Assembly (NCBI GenBank): GCA_002099365.1
Contig: MSED01000003.1
Location: 2,728,001-2,792,000 of the forward strand
Length of the DNA stretch: 64,000 nt
Source of the DNA: Phialophora verrucosa
Lineage: Eukaryota > Ascomycota > Eurotiomycetes > Chaetothyriales > Herpotrichiellaceae
Direction: 5' to 3'
This document shows, piece after piece, positions 8,386 through 19,239 of the stretch; positions within the stretch are counted from its first letter, which is position 1, and each line of letters opens with the position of its first letter. The position numbers were made by a program, and so were the translations under genes. Below the pieces are notes generated by a model. That model did not search any database. It saw nothing but the letters and a program-made list of their open reading frames with translations, and was not told where the DNA came from.

Positions 8386-10857
8386 TCAAGCATATCTAAC
8401 AGTCTGCCCATTCTGGGGATACCCACCATAGCCGCCAGCGCCGTAAGCAGGCGGCGGCTGAGGAGGGTACCAGCCTTGCGACGACGTCACCTGTGCCGGG
8501 GGTGGTTGCCACCCACCTCCGTATCCACGGTCTCTCATCTGATCTGGAACTGGCGGTCCATCCCATCCACCACGCGCGACATTGCCATGAACGCCCCTTC
8601 TGTACCTGCGGCCGCCAGGCACGACAGCTTCCAGTCGTTTTCCTCTTGGTCGCCTGCACGCCCGAATGCAGCATCCAAGAATAGCAAGGAGTAAAAGACC
8701 GCCGATTGCGCTAGCCAAGGCGATCACCAGCGTCTTGTTGTCGTCAATCCATGACTTCACCTCACCACCGATCGAGCTGCCCCTACAAACGCCATTGTCA
8801 CAGCGTCCTCCGCCGCCGCAAGGGGTGCCGTCCAGGAAATTTTGTTGCATACTGTAGCAGACGTTGGATCCAAAGTCCGGACTGGCGCAGCTCAAGGTGC
8901 AAGTCTGACTGTTGCAGGCATAGGTGTCATTGTCGCTCGTATAGCTGCCCATTAGCGTCTTGCATTGCAAGTCTCGGCTTGTGCATTGTCCGCTGGCGCA
9001 TTCGAGGCCGCTGCCACAGTCGGTCCCATCGCGTGCTGTGGTGTCGGTAGGGCAGGTACCATTCGTGCCGGAGCATGTTTCTTCGGGGTCGCATTGACCT
9101 GTGCTGGCACGGCAGACCGTTCCACTGGAAGCAAATTGACACTGCGGAGTGCAGCATCCTTCGTTGCTAGGGTCGCAGACGGCACCTGTATTGAATTTGC
9201 ATGTGGTGGGGTTGCAGCACGAATTTCCCGCGCAGGACTCCTCACCACCACAATCACAATCTTCACCCTCCTCAACGATGCCGTTACCGCACTGGTTTCC
9301 ACTAATGGTCACAACACCCTTGTTGTCGGTGAGACACTGTGATTGGACCGAGTTACGCCCTAGGGCTGAGCAGATGTTGCCGACCGAGCAAGGCGAAAAT
9401 CTGGTGATGTCGGCAGAAGAATAGGGGTTCATCATGTACTGCGCGTTGGCGTCACAAGTCGAGGACGACAGGGGGCAACACTGGCCGGAGTTCACGACAT
9501 TGGAATCGGCGCATGTGCTCGAATCGCAATCGTGAACTGCCCCAAAGGTATGGCCGCTTTCGTGAGCAAAGACTTGCCATAGCGTTGAGGTTTTCGCAAT
9601 GACATTGGCTCCAGTCACGCTCTGAGTATTGCCGCTGGTGTCTGTCTGAGAAGTGGCGTCGTGGTTGCACAACTGCCCGAGCCACGCGAGACCCACTTCC
9701 GCACCTGTATTACAAGTGGTGAACAGGGACCAGTACGCATTGTCGTCGCCACGTTGTCCGCGCCAAGTGGAAAACAGGTTGAGTCTTTGCGTGATATCTG
9801 TGTTGCTTGAGCAACCCACGTTCCATGCCGTCTGGGTATTTGGCGTCCCAGGACACTCGGCGTCAGACACAGTCAAGTTGCGGAGACCAAGTGTAATGTT
9901 GAACGTGGATTGGTATAGCTCGGACGCGGTGTTGACAGTATTGATAACGTCCTGCCGCAAGGTATCGGTGGAATTAAAACTTGCCGTGTACGTACAGTCA
10001 CTGGCAACACCAACAAGAGCGACTTTGCGAGTGGTTGGACAACCGGCGGTACTGCCGATAGTGGAAGCCAAATTGACACCGGCTGAGTTACCGGCGCCGA
10101 CACCCCCACCGTCAATGTTCTGGCGCTTTTCGAACATGTTGTTGATGGCCATACTACCCGTGTTGCCCCAGAAGCCATCGTCTCGTTTCAACATCAAGTC
10201 GCGATAGATAGGATGGTCGGGATGAGTATTAAACTCCAGCTTGTCCGAAGCACAAGTCAAGCCGGCGTTGCGCTTGAGCTCGAGATGACTTTGTCGGCTG
10301 ACGTCGGAATCCCTCCACACGGCCATGTACTCGTCGTCATCATCTTCCAGCTCCGGGTCCAGTTCGTGCTTGGTGGCCATATAATTCGACTTTAGCTGGA
10401 CATTATGGTGGTTGCCCATGACAGTAAAGGCACCCTCGAAAAGAGGCTTGACCCCGTCCCTCCGGACTGAAATTCGGGCCCAGCCAACATGTTGATTGGT
10501 GCCGTGCTCATCGACACGGAATGCTTTACCCTGGTAGACCTTGTGGTCCTCCCGTTGCATCTTCTCCGCATGTCTGACATTGCCATCCTTGTCCAGGAAC
10601 TCAATGTATGAATCGTGATGGAGGATGTCGTGGTTGGGTTCAAGGCTGAGCCGAATATGTTCTGTGTTTTTGTGGAGATCGAATGTAAGATCGAAGCTGG
10701 AGGTACAGTGGACCCTCTGCGAAGGCGTGTGTAGACGGGGGTTCTCAATTAGCGATAGGTAGTTCAGTGGGTTTCTTGATTTGGAGTGTGCGTCGACAGT
10801 AGACGTCAGATAGAGGCACGAAGCGACGACCGCCGCAAGGCTCTGAAGGAAGCGCAT
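8386..10857 (-). CDS. Fungal ADAM metalloprotease (M12B) with disintegrin domain and membrane anchor
   Basis: Uninterrupted 823-aa frame. Order: signal peptide (about 1-23, MRFLQSLAAVVASCLYLTST); long prodomain with an acidic patch (ELEDDDDEYMAVW) and a dibasic EKR site near residue 245 where kexin could cleave; reprolysin-type catalytic domain with zinc motif HESGHTFGAVHD at 432-443 (three His plus catalytic Glu433) and a downstream Met-turn (YMMNPY); disintegrin-like Cys-rich domain from about 519 (QCGNGIVEEGEDCDCGG, then CCNPTTCKF); further Cys-rich region; one transmembrane helix about 707-729 (TLVIALASAIGGLLLLAILG); then a basic stop-transfer and a Pro/Gly/Tyr-rich cytosolic tail. This is the complete ADAM layout, which is known in filamentous fungi. 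It is probably a surface or secretory-pathway sheddase; the substrate is unknown. No tail motif identifies a partner. Confidence 0.96.
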   Translation of the reverse strand: MRFLQSLAAVVASCLYLTSTVDAHSKSRNPLNYLSLIENPRLHTPSQRVHCTSSFDLTFDLHKNTEHIRLSLEPNHDILHHDSYIEFLDKDGNVRHAEKMQREDHKVYQGKAFRVDEHGTNQHVGWARISVRRDGVKPLFEGAFTVMGNHHNVQLKSNYMATKHELDPELEDDDDEYMAVWRDSDVSRQSHLELKRNAGLTCASDKLEFNTHPDHPIYRDLMLKRDDGFWGNTGSMAINNMFEKRQNIDGGGVGAGNSAGVNLASTIGSTAGCPTTRKVALVGVASDCTYTASFNSTDTLRQDVINTVNTASELYQSTFNITLGLRNLTVSDAECPGTPNTQTAWNVGCSSNTDITQRLNLFSTWRGQRGDDNAYWSLFTTCNTGAEVGLAWLGQLCNHDATSQTDTSGNTQSVTGANVIAKTSTLWQVFAHESGHTFGAVHDCDSSTCADSNVVNSGQCCPLSSSTCDANAQYMMNPYSSADITRFSPCSVGNICSALGRNSVQSQCLTDNKGVVTISGNQCGNGIVEEGEDCDCGGEESCAGNSCCNPTTCKFNTGAVCDPSNEGCCTPQCQFASSGTVCRASTGQCDPEETCSGTNGTCPTDTTARDGTDCGSGLECASGQCTSRDLQCKTLMGSYTSDNDTYACNSQTCTLSCASPDFGSNVCYSMQQNFLDGTPCGGGGRCDNGVCRGSSIGGEVKSWIDDNKTLVIALASAIGGLLLLAILGCCIRACRRPRGKRLEAVVPGGRRYRRGVHGNVARGGWDGPPVPDQMRDRGYGGGWQPPPAQVTSSQGWYPPQPPPAYGAGGYGGYPQNGQTVRYA

Positions 10858-12004
10858 CGTGCGCTGAGCCGTGAGGCTGGAGGTCGGGTCGGAGGTTGCT
10901 TATATACTCGATATGGTTTGCATTTGAGCACAAAGAAGTCGGAGAGCGAACGTCTGTCTGAGGGTAGAATAATATGTGTAGTCGTAAGCGGCTGGCAATC
11001 AATGTCCAAGGCGCAGCCCAATTAGTGGTAACACTACTCCTCGCAACGAAGGGAAGAAGCACTGATGAGTGATTGATGTCCACAGAAGGGTGAAGAGAAG
11101 GAGAGATAGAGAGTCAGCGAATGTATTGCAGTCGTGTGCCCAGACGGCAAGAACGGACGAGGTTGCAGTCTTCTCAGTGATGCTAACGATAGAAGTTCTT
11201 CAAGGAGAAGCGGGCAACGGGCAACAGGCGCAGCGTTGTGGAGGGCGCAGCCACCTCGACGAACCAGTGACTAGCTGCTTCCGGGGCTGGGTTCGTGCAT
11301 TACGAGTACGCCAAGCACTGCTGGGCCATCACTGCCCCGGTTGGCCAAAACTCCGGCCGCTAAGTTAAACAAACGCACGCTCTCAGGCAACCCGCAACGC
11401 AGCCTCAAGACGGAGCAGCAAGATACTTTACCACCGGCAGTGATGATACAAAGCGAGCGGAGCCACCAGCTACGGTACAGTACCTGCCAGATGATCACGT
11501 TATCCGACTTGGTTTTCAACTCTCTGGTGGCGGCGTGGATGGGTGTTCGATGGGCATACACGCATCTCTGTTCGCTGACTGCCCGCATGACGCGCAAACT
11601 TAGGTGATCCAAGACAATCCGGGCTAGCTATGTCAGCTCCCAAGACTCCAAGTCCTTCACTTATGTATGCGTGCACGCAGGTACCTGACAATTGTGTCCT
11701 TTCATTACGAGTGCTGAAGCAGTGGTCGGGTAGATGCCCGTCTCAAAAGCTCCGTGCTCGGCGTCCCACCTGTGGCTGTCACAGGGGCGGGCGACTGAAC
11801 GGCTGTGTCGCAGCCTTTCCCTCGAACAGCCTCAAACACTTCTGACACAACGGCTATGACGAGTCGAAAGTACTCCAATTTTCCATCTTCTTCCAGCAAG
11901 GCATACTATCTGAAGATCGCAATTACGGGAAACCGCCTTCGTCCGTCCCTTTTTTCGCTGTGAAGAGGCATAAGGCCGCATCATTAATACCGGACAACAC
12001 CTCT
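10858..12004. other. Intergenic between ADAM start and tricalbin-like stop
   Basis: About 1.15 kb. Open frames are short and overlap one another on both strands without family features. No RNA gene or repeat found. Confidence 0.5.
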
Positions 12005-15000
12005 TCAAGCCTCACTCTCAACACCAGGCTCTCTGCCATTGAGACCACCCATGCCCAACTTCTGCTTGATTTTACTCACTCCAATCTTCGCCTCGTCTTT
12101 GGCAAACTTGACATTCCTTGCTGGCTTCCACTGCGACAAACCTCGGTGTTTGCGCTCCTCGGACCGCTTCCCAGCTTTCTTCTCAAACGTGCTGTCTCGC
12201 TTCTGCACAGGCTGCACCGAGTTTGTCGATGTCTCTGTCATGGTCGTGTAGTCAGTGTCAGCTGTCCCGGTGGTATCTGCACTTGGTCGTCCATTTGTAT
12301 ATCCTTTGGTTTCGTCACGGTTCCCGTCAAGGCCGTGGACATCCTTGGGGTCCTTCTTGAATTGTCCCTCTTGGACGTTAGTGGCATCCGTGATACCCAA
12401 GTCTTCCGAAGAGTCGTCATCAATTGGCTCGTCGTCATCGTCATCGTCGTCTGATGGGTTGAAAGGATCATGAGGTGGGTCCTCGGTCCCCGGCTCAGCA
12501 ATCTTTTCATGATTCTTGTTCGTGTACGCTCTCGGGTCATGACTGAAGGCTCCGGACCAGTCTTCGCCAGACTTACTCGTCCACTTGCGCTTCTCCCTCT
12601 CCGAGAGCTCCTTGTTCAGGATATCGCGACCTTGCTGTAGGGATGCCTCATGAAGTTCTTGAATATGATCGGGCACTGAACCCTCGACGACTCGCTCGCG
12701 CACGCCCTCGGTCAAGCATGCCTCGAATGTTTCGTATGTCTCGCGAGTATCATTGTCCACAACGTACTCTCGGTGCGATTCATCCATGCCGGCTTTAAAG
12801 CGGCCTCGGAACTGCAGTCGTCCGACCTCTTGCAAGTCCTCCAAGCCTTTGTCGATGAACGCCTTGGCATTCTCCTCGGTGATATAGTTTTGCACGAGTC
12901 TACTGCCATTCTTGGTTGTCCAGATAGGGATGTCGATCGCCGTTTCTTCATTGTCGACCAAATTCTGGAGCCAGACAGATGCATAGGCGGCGGCCCCACG
13001 CTTGCCAGTGACATGGAATTCGAAGATGACTGGTGAGCGGTATCGATACTTGACGGGCAACCGCACATGGTTGTTAGCCTCTGTGGAGACGTCGAAGTAC
13101 ACGCCGTCCCCTGCTTCATTATTGTGACAGTGCGTGCGGGGGATTTTCCCGGTACTTCCGCCGGTTCTGAGCTTGAGCTTGGTGTTCGAGGTCCAGCCCG
13201 TAGCCACGATCCTGTCAGAAATGAACTCGAAGGTGCCAACATCCCAGCCCAGCATGTTAGGAGGCAGACGAGTCTCCACGCTCCGGAACAAGAGCGAGAT
13301 TCTGATTCGGCCAAAACCGATGCCGCCATCGAGAGGATACCATCTCGTCACTTGGGAGCTTGTGGTGAGGATATCAGACAGTCGAAGAGGCACCACGCCC
13401 AAGATTGGATCATGTTCGCGGTTGCGTTGGTCACGGACAGTGACCGTGACGATTCCGGATCTCCAGTCTCGCATGAATCGTTCCGTACCAGCGTTGAAGA
13501 TCGGCTTGCTGCTAACAGCCTTGGCTCGAGTGCGATAGACCAGGGCGTCATTAAACAAGATGGTGCAGTAAGAGGTTGGGAGTTCTATCCAGAGGTCAGC
13601 ACAAAACCCTGCACCAAAATCAGCAAACGACTTACTGTTAGACTCCTCATCAGTTCCTTCACCATATGGCTTCGCCGGCTCAAATTCTCTACCCTTCCGG
13701 TTCCCGTTGCTACCTTTGATGTTCTCAAGTTCCAGGTTGACAATTTGATGGATGATGACACTGCAGATACCGCTTGGCCACAAGGGGTCAGGGGGAGTGT
13801 GAGCCACAGCATCTGAATCCTCATTGTCGATCGTGCCCTTCTCGTCTTGGAACTTCTCATCGTTCTTGAGGCTCTCCGGCAGACTCTTGTCCTTACCGTC
13901 GGTGCGAAGAGCAGGGCGGAACTTAGGTTTACCAAAGTAGCCGACTTCCCAGTGCAGCTCACCTGGCATCTCCGTTCCCTGCTGGGTGCCCGCAAGTTTC
14001 GAGATCTGAGGGTACATCTTGCCAGGATGTTGTATCATTTTCTGCATCGACAGCTCGACCTTGCCAACCATATCATCGGCTGAGTTGCGATCTGAATCCC
14101 ACAACTCGACACTAAGCTGTTCATCGGCTTTGATGAGTTCAGGGGTGACGAGAAGGGCGGCAGTCTCTTCCCAGACGGGGTTGAGGTCGTCGGTGATAAC
14201 ACGAGTGCAGTACATCGGCTTGCCATACTTGGAAAAGGACAAGTTGATATAAGGGTCACTTCCGCCATACTTGCTGCCGCGTCGATCCTGCTTGCTGAGT
14301 CCGATGGCGCGATGAATACGAATCCACATCACTCCCATCGCCTGGGTGTCCTTGGTTATGTCGTCGCCTTGTAACATCGACTTCAAGTCAAGCTGCATTG
14401 ACTTAGGGGCGACATACATGCTGGCGGCTGCACCAATTGCATAGTTGACAAAGTTCGAGATCAATGGCAGGTTGAGGATATTCACCCCTTTCTGGACCAT
14501 TGGAATGCAGCCTGCTTGGACATGAGGTACGCCCATCAATGTGAAGGTGAGGCTCTTCGCAAATGGTGGCTCCGGGGTCATCTGCAGTCGCAGGCGGACC
14601 GTACCAACCAACTCCTGCAGCTCGACAAAGATCGGGAGGGGGACCCCGATCAGTCCTTTAATGCCCAGATAGAAGACAAGATTCATATGCATGTTCCTCG
14701 CTCTTGAGGAAGCAGAGGCACCAGCGGGTTTGGCGTGGTACGCAAAAGAAATCTCAAGATTGTAGTAGTCGCCGCCTTCTTCGTCAGCAGCTGCTTCTTG
14801 CGGGTCTTTGGTCTTTTTGTTCTCTTCGTGGATACTCTGCTTGAGTTCGCTCATTCTCGAGTCAGGAAGTGCTCGTAAGCTGAGGATTCGAATCGGATTG
14901 CTTCCTTGGTCAATCTCGGCAACTCTAACGTTGTTGATGACACCTGGGACGGACGCTTGCATGACGTCTTCAAGGGTGTCTGCCACCGCGGCAAACATAT

Positions 15001-15974
15001 CAGGGTTGATCAATCCCCAAACGATACTCAGGAAGGTGTTCATCCATTCCACCGATTCTGGGAGGAGATTGGCCACAGCCTGAATACGTTAGTATCTCGC
15101 AGGATGAGTGCCAGCGGATCGAACTTACCGTCTCCCCTCTGCTCTGTTCACTACTCCATTCCACCTCCCTGCCGCTTCTGATGACCTCCTTCATCCAGAG
15201 CCATATTCCTGAGGCGAGGCACATGCCAAGCGGGATCAATCCTTTGAGCGAGCCGCCGAACATCTTCCCGAGAATGACGACGGAAAGGAGTATCGCAATA
15301 CAGAGGCCGCCTGCGCGCTTCTCGAGAGCTTCGAACATGGGCTCGTAGCTGACAGAGGGAGTGGGATGGAAGAGAATATTGGTCTTTTCACCGTGGATTG
15401 GCACATCTGAAGTACTGCCTTCCGCGATGGGGTCTGGTGGAGCGGTGATATCTTGCTTCTCCTTGTATTCGGGGTTCTTCTGGGAAGGATCTGTGCCAAC
15501 CGTTGTGGGCTTGCCGAGATTCTGGTTCGGTACGGAGAGCTACCATGGTGTTAGTCTAGGAAGAGGTGGAGACGGGACGATGGGGGATACCGTACCTGTG
15601 GATTGTCTGCCCGGGCCATGTACTCCTTACCGACGTCGGCAATGACCACTTGGTTGCCAGTGACTGGGTCGGTCACCGTCTTCCCTTCTTTCTTTGGCTT
15701 CTCATTCTTGTGTGGTTGAACTTCCGAGGAGTATTTCGTCTGGTTGCCCTGATTCTGTGCATCGAGGTCTCTGTCTCTGCAGGTATGCATTAGCCTGCAC
15801 CGTCGTGTACAGAAGGCACTACGGTGCCACCTCTGGCAATGGTAGAGCCGTAAGAGAAGGAGGAACTTACCGTCCCGCCTTATCCTTGTCGAGGCGTTCG
15901 ACGAACTCCTTGATGTTAGGTATCCGATTCGTGCCGCTCCATGGCTTGCCAGACTTCTGCTGTTGAGCAGCCAT
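12005..15974 (-). CDS. Tricalbin-like SMP/C2 membrane-contact protein
   Basis: Five exons (15974-15871, 15776-15596, 15539-15129, 15079-13636, 13584-12005) close to 1,239 aa. A soluble, charged N-terminus is followed by two adjacent hydrophobic stretches (about 168-215: GLCIAILLSVVILGKMFGG, then LIPLGMCLASGIWLWM), an ER hairpin as in tricalbins and E-Syts. An SMP lipid-transfer-like region (about 235-440) begins ESVEWMNTFLSIVWGLINPD. A C2 domain (about 478-600) has the pattern SDPYINLSFSKYGKP..TRVITDDLNPVWEE with Asp calcium ligands. At least one more C2-like domain (PTSYCTILFNDALVYRTRAK..FNAGTERFMRDW) follows, then a disordered acidic tail (DDDDDDDEP). Expected to tether cortical ER to plasma membrane and move lipid. 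The fourth intron (13635-13585) is 51 nt, in frame and without a stop, so unspliced message would also encode a full protein. Another tricalbin or an Nvj2-like protein is the main alternative. Confidence 0.85.
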
Positions 15975-16591
15975 CTTGGTCTACAAACCCGGCTGCAAGG
16001 GAGGGAGCCGAGGTGAGAGTACGATCAAGGGACGTTGAGTGGGCGCGAACAAGCCAGCACGACTCAATGTGAGGGCACTCGATCACGAAGAAAAAGAGGG
16101 AGATGAAGAGAGAGTGAGGCACGACGAGTACAATCCTGGCAAGACTGCTTTTCAAAGTTGGCTGGCATCCGCAATTTCTCATGTGTGATGTCTCTTCAAT
16201 ATCCTTGTGACGTAACTGTGCTCTCGACGTGAAGCTGATGCCCCGGAGTGGAGTGCAGCACAGACGCTTGTGGCTTGTTCTCAAGCCTGAAATGCCCAAG
16301 GAACGCGTCAGGATGGGCGTGGTGGGCGGTTTAGGCGAATCGAGTCGCGTAGCCGACGATCAAGATTCGGCACCGTCAACGCAATCGGCGAGCCGAAAAT
16401 CATGGCCAGCTGCATCAAGCTAGCAGAACGTAGCCGAGAGTGGCTGATAGGCTTCCCTAACGGGACACCAAGGGCAGCCACAGGCGCGCCTGAGGCTTTC
16501 CTGCCGTGACGATCAGCCCCATTTGCTCCGGTAATCTCGATCCGTGTTGGATGTGTCTTTGACCTTATATCATGCTATGCTGCAAGGCTGC
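15975..16591. other. Intergenic upstream of tricalbin-like gene
   Basis: About 620 bp, promoter side of the tricalbin-like gene and 3' flank of the deacetylase. No gene seen. Confidence 0.5.
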
Positions 16592-17899
16592 TCAGTCTGT
16601 CTTCTCACTGTGTACATTGACGTCTGAGCCGTTCCAGACCTTGGTACCGTTGATCCAGGTCTCCAAGACATTTCCCTCGCCGTCCAAGATGGCGAAATCC
16701 GCTCTCCTTCCAGGCTCGAGCTTTCCCCTCTTCCTCTCGCCCATGAGATCCGCAATGTTCTCTGTGACACATTGCACGGCCTCGGCCAGATTGCAGCCGG
16801 TGAATGCAACAGCATTCCGCACGCATTCGTCCAGCGTACAGCAGCTTCCAATCAACGTATCTGTGCCCTCAATTGTGACTCTGTTGCCTTGCTTCAATTG
16901 CCGTTGTGGGATCTGCCCGTGCCCGGGGTGTAGCCCATCCGGCAGCCCGGCGAGCTCGATGCTATCTGTGATGAAGATGCATTTCCTTGGGTCGGTACGC
17001 AGGCAAAGTGTTACTACGGAAGGATGTAAATGGACGCCATCCGGAATGACGGAGTAATAACACTGGCCCGTGCACATCAGCCCCGGAAGGCCCGGGAGGC
17101 GGTGATTGAGAGGGTTCATCGCGTTGAAGACGTGAGTAAGAGCTCGAGCGCCGAGTTGTAGAGCAGCAAAGCCCTCTTCGTATGTGGCCGTGGAATGACC
17201 CAGTGAGATGACGACATGCGGATATTCTTCCTGTAGCTGGCCGATGAGTGCCGTCGCTCCAGGCAATTCGGGCGCCAGAGTGATCAATTTGACCGCTTCT
17301 TGGAGGCTGCGCTCTCCATACAGCTCGGACGGAGATATTTGAGTCGGCTCGACCAGATAGGAAGCGTTATGTGCTCCTCTCTTCGACGCATTGATGTATG
17401 GCCCCTCCACGTGTGCACCGAGCAGGTCTGCCCCCGAAGCGAACGTCCGTGGTTTCAAAACCGGCACTATCTAAGAAGATGGCTGTCAGCGAGAGTCTTG
17501 TGGAAGGGTAGGGCAAATAGAAGGCCGCATTGGGGCGTCAAGCCTATGTACCTGTTTCCACTGATGCTTATCGACAGTCGGTACTGTTGCCCACCAGCCC
17601 GTAACTCCGTGCCTGGCCTCCATCTCGCTGACCTCCTGCAACTTCCGGTCGTCGTCTTCCAAGCCATCATCTTGTGCGAGATGAGTGAAGTGCACGCCTT
17701 TCATGCCATTGGTTTGCAAATCCAGGAAACCCGGTGACACTATTTTACCGTTGAGATCTATTCGCTCGACTCCTTCCTGTCTGTAGTAGTAGTTCGGAGT
17801 GATAGTGCCTTGCTCAGTACTGAAGTAAATGTCCTGGGCTACCAATTCACCCGAGATGCAGAGGAGACAATTGGTAAAGCATTTGAGTGATCGGTCCAT
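16592..17899 (-). CDS. dac1: N-acetylglucosamine-6-phosphate deacetylase
   Basis: Hydrolyses GlcNAc-6-phosphate to glucosamine-6-phosphate plus acetate in chitin/GlcNAc catabolism. Exons 17899-17552 and 17470-16592 (intron GTACAT..TTAG with a CTGAC branch site) give 408 aa, the usual NagA length. Amidohydrolase-fold motifs in order: KIVSPGFLDLQTNG, a HVEGPY metal/substrate loop, VISLGHSTATYEEG, LTHVFNAMNPL, PDGVHLHP and FITDSIELAG with the catalytic Asp. The usual first HxH metal pair is replaced by LQTNG, as in the NagA family. The start is the first ATG (17899); the frame is open a little further upstream but without an ATG. No other GlcNAc-cluster gene (kinase, deaminase) lies next to it here. 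Confidence 0.95.
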
Positions 17900-18179
17900 G
17901 GCACCAGCGACGTGAAGTTGGCAGGCCAGAGTTGTCGACAATCAGTGTGCCAGACTATTAGGGAAAGCCCAAGAACAAAATTGGAGGATTCGGAGCATCG
18001 GGATGGAGGCCGAAACGGAATATCTTCCAGTAAGTCGACAAAACAATTTCTGGGCATTTTCTGCAGATGCCGAATCAACTAGGCGATAATCGCTGAAGAA
18101 CCATCTTCTTATTATTAGATATCCATTCTACTGGAGAAATGCTTCTGGTTTCATTTCATAAGATGCAAATCCTGAATCA

Positions 18180-19226
18180 TCAAACAGACGGAGCTCCCGC
18201 CAGCTCGGGAGTCGCATCCTCATCAACATCTCCAGACGTTTCCGTCTCCTCCGGAGCAGGGGATGTCGTTTGTTCAATGTGTGTGTACACATGGTCTTCT
18301 TCAACGTCTTCCGACCCCTTCACTGGTACTGGCTCGTGGATATTCTCGGATTCCTTCGTCTTTATGGTCCATTCCCATCTCCTTCGCTTCCGTTTCGACC
18401 TGCGAGTTGATGAACTCCGTGACCTTTCCTCTCTGCCGCGGCCAACCTCAGTCGCAGGAGATGGAGAGATCGCCACAGACTTCCGTTTGCTTCTCCCTCG
18501 TACCGAGACCTCATCTACCCGAATTGTCGGTTCGCCCCCATCAACCTCTGCTTCATCAGTCGCAGTGCTACTTTGATCCTCTCCTTCGGACGTGGTTGAT
18601 TCATCTTCCGAAGAGCTCAGATCAACGTGGCGCACAGTATATTTCCTCGTGACAATTTCGTCCTCCAACTGTGCTCGAAATGTTACTTTCTTCGGTGCCG
18701 GGAAGAACACTCTTCGCCCAGATACCCGCGGGCTGGCGCTGATCGAGGGACGGCGAACATCCCTAGAAAGTGGGCTGTTCTTCAATATAGGATGGACTCC
18801 AAACGGCAGATTCAGATTGTATGGTTGATCGGATATCCTTGTGATGGGTGATGGCGGATGCACGGTGGGTTTCCACAGAGAGTGAGTTCCTGGCGATGAC
18901 AGTGTAGACACCGGTGATGGCCGATATGTGAGATCAAATGTGTTGTTAAACGTGTTCAACGTGGTGGGAGTTGCCGTGGCGTTCGTGGTGATGCCAGCTT
19001 GCCGGCTGACTGTGTCATGAAAGGTCGGCACAAGGTCGGAAGTGTTCAGCGACAATTTCGGTTTCTTTGTCGGCGACAAAGGCTCCAGACGCTGAATATT
19101 TTGTGGAGGGAGCATTGATAATGATGTTATCGGATCATGTTGATAGAGAAAGTGAGGTGGTAAAGGCGGCGCGGTGGATATTGCCAACATTTTGGTGTCT
19201 GGAGTGCAATCTGAAGGTCCACTCAT
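18180..19226 (-). CDS. Conserved fungal protein, disordered, with KKVTF PP1-docking-like motif
   Basis: A 348-aa protein from the ATG at 19226. No enzyme domain is recognisable. The N-terminal half is Ser/Thr/Pro-rich. The most ordered-looking block is PHPILKNSP..RRPSISASPR-VSGRRVFFPAPKKVTFRAQL..VTRKYTVRH at about 145-205. KKVTF (179-183) matches the R/K-x-V/I-x-F docking motif of protein phosphatase 1 partners. An acidic Ser-rich tract (SSSEDESTTSEGEDQSS) and a basic RRSKRKRRRWEW cluster (possible nuclear localisation signal) follow, then an acidic Pro/Glu C-terminus. I believe the central block recurs in filamentous-fungal hypothetical proteins, but the biochemical role is unknown. The 280-bp gap to dac1 is short; both genes point the same way. 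Confidence 0.75.
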   Translation of the reverse strand: MSGPSDCTPDTKMLAISTAPPLPPHFLYQHDPITSLSMLPPQNIQRLEPLSPTKKPKLSLNTSDLVPTFHDTVSRQAGITTNATATPTTLNTFNNTFDLTYRPSPVSTLSSPGTHSLWKPTVHPPSPITRISDQPYNLNLPFGVHPILKNSPLSRDVRRPSISASPRVSGRRVFFPAPKKVTFRAQLEDEIVTRKYTVRHVDLSSSEDESTTSEGEDQSSTATDEAEVDGGEPTIRVDEVSVRGRSKRKSVAISPSPATEVGRGREERSRSSSTRRSKRKRRRWEWTIKTKESENIHEPVPVKGSEDVEEDHVYTHIEQTTSPAPEETETSGDVDEDATPELAGAPSV

Positions 19227-19239
19227 CAGATCAAGCAAT

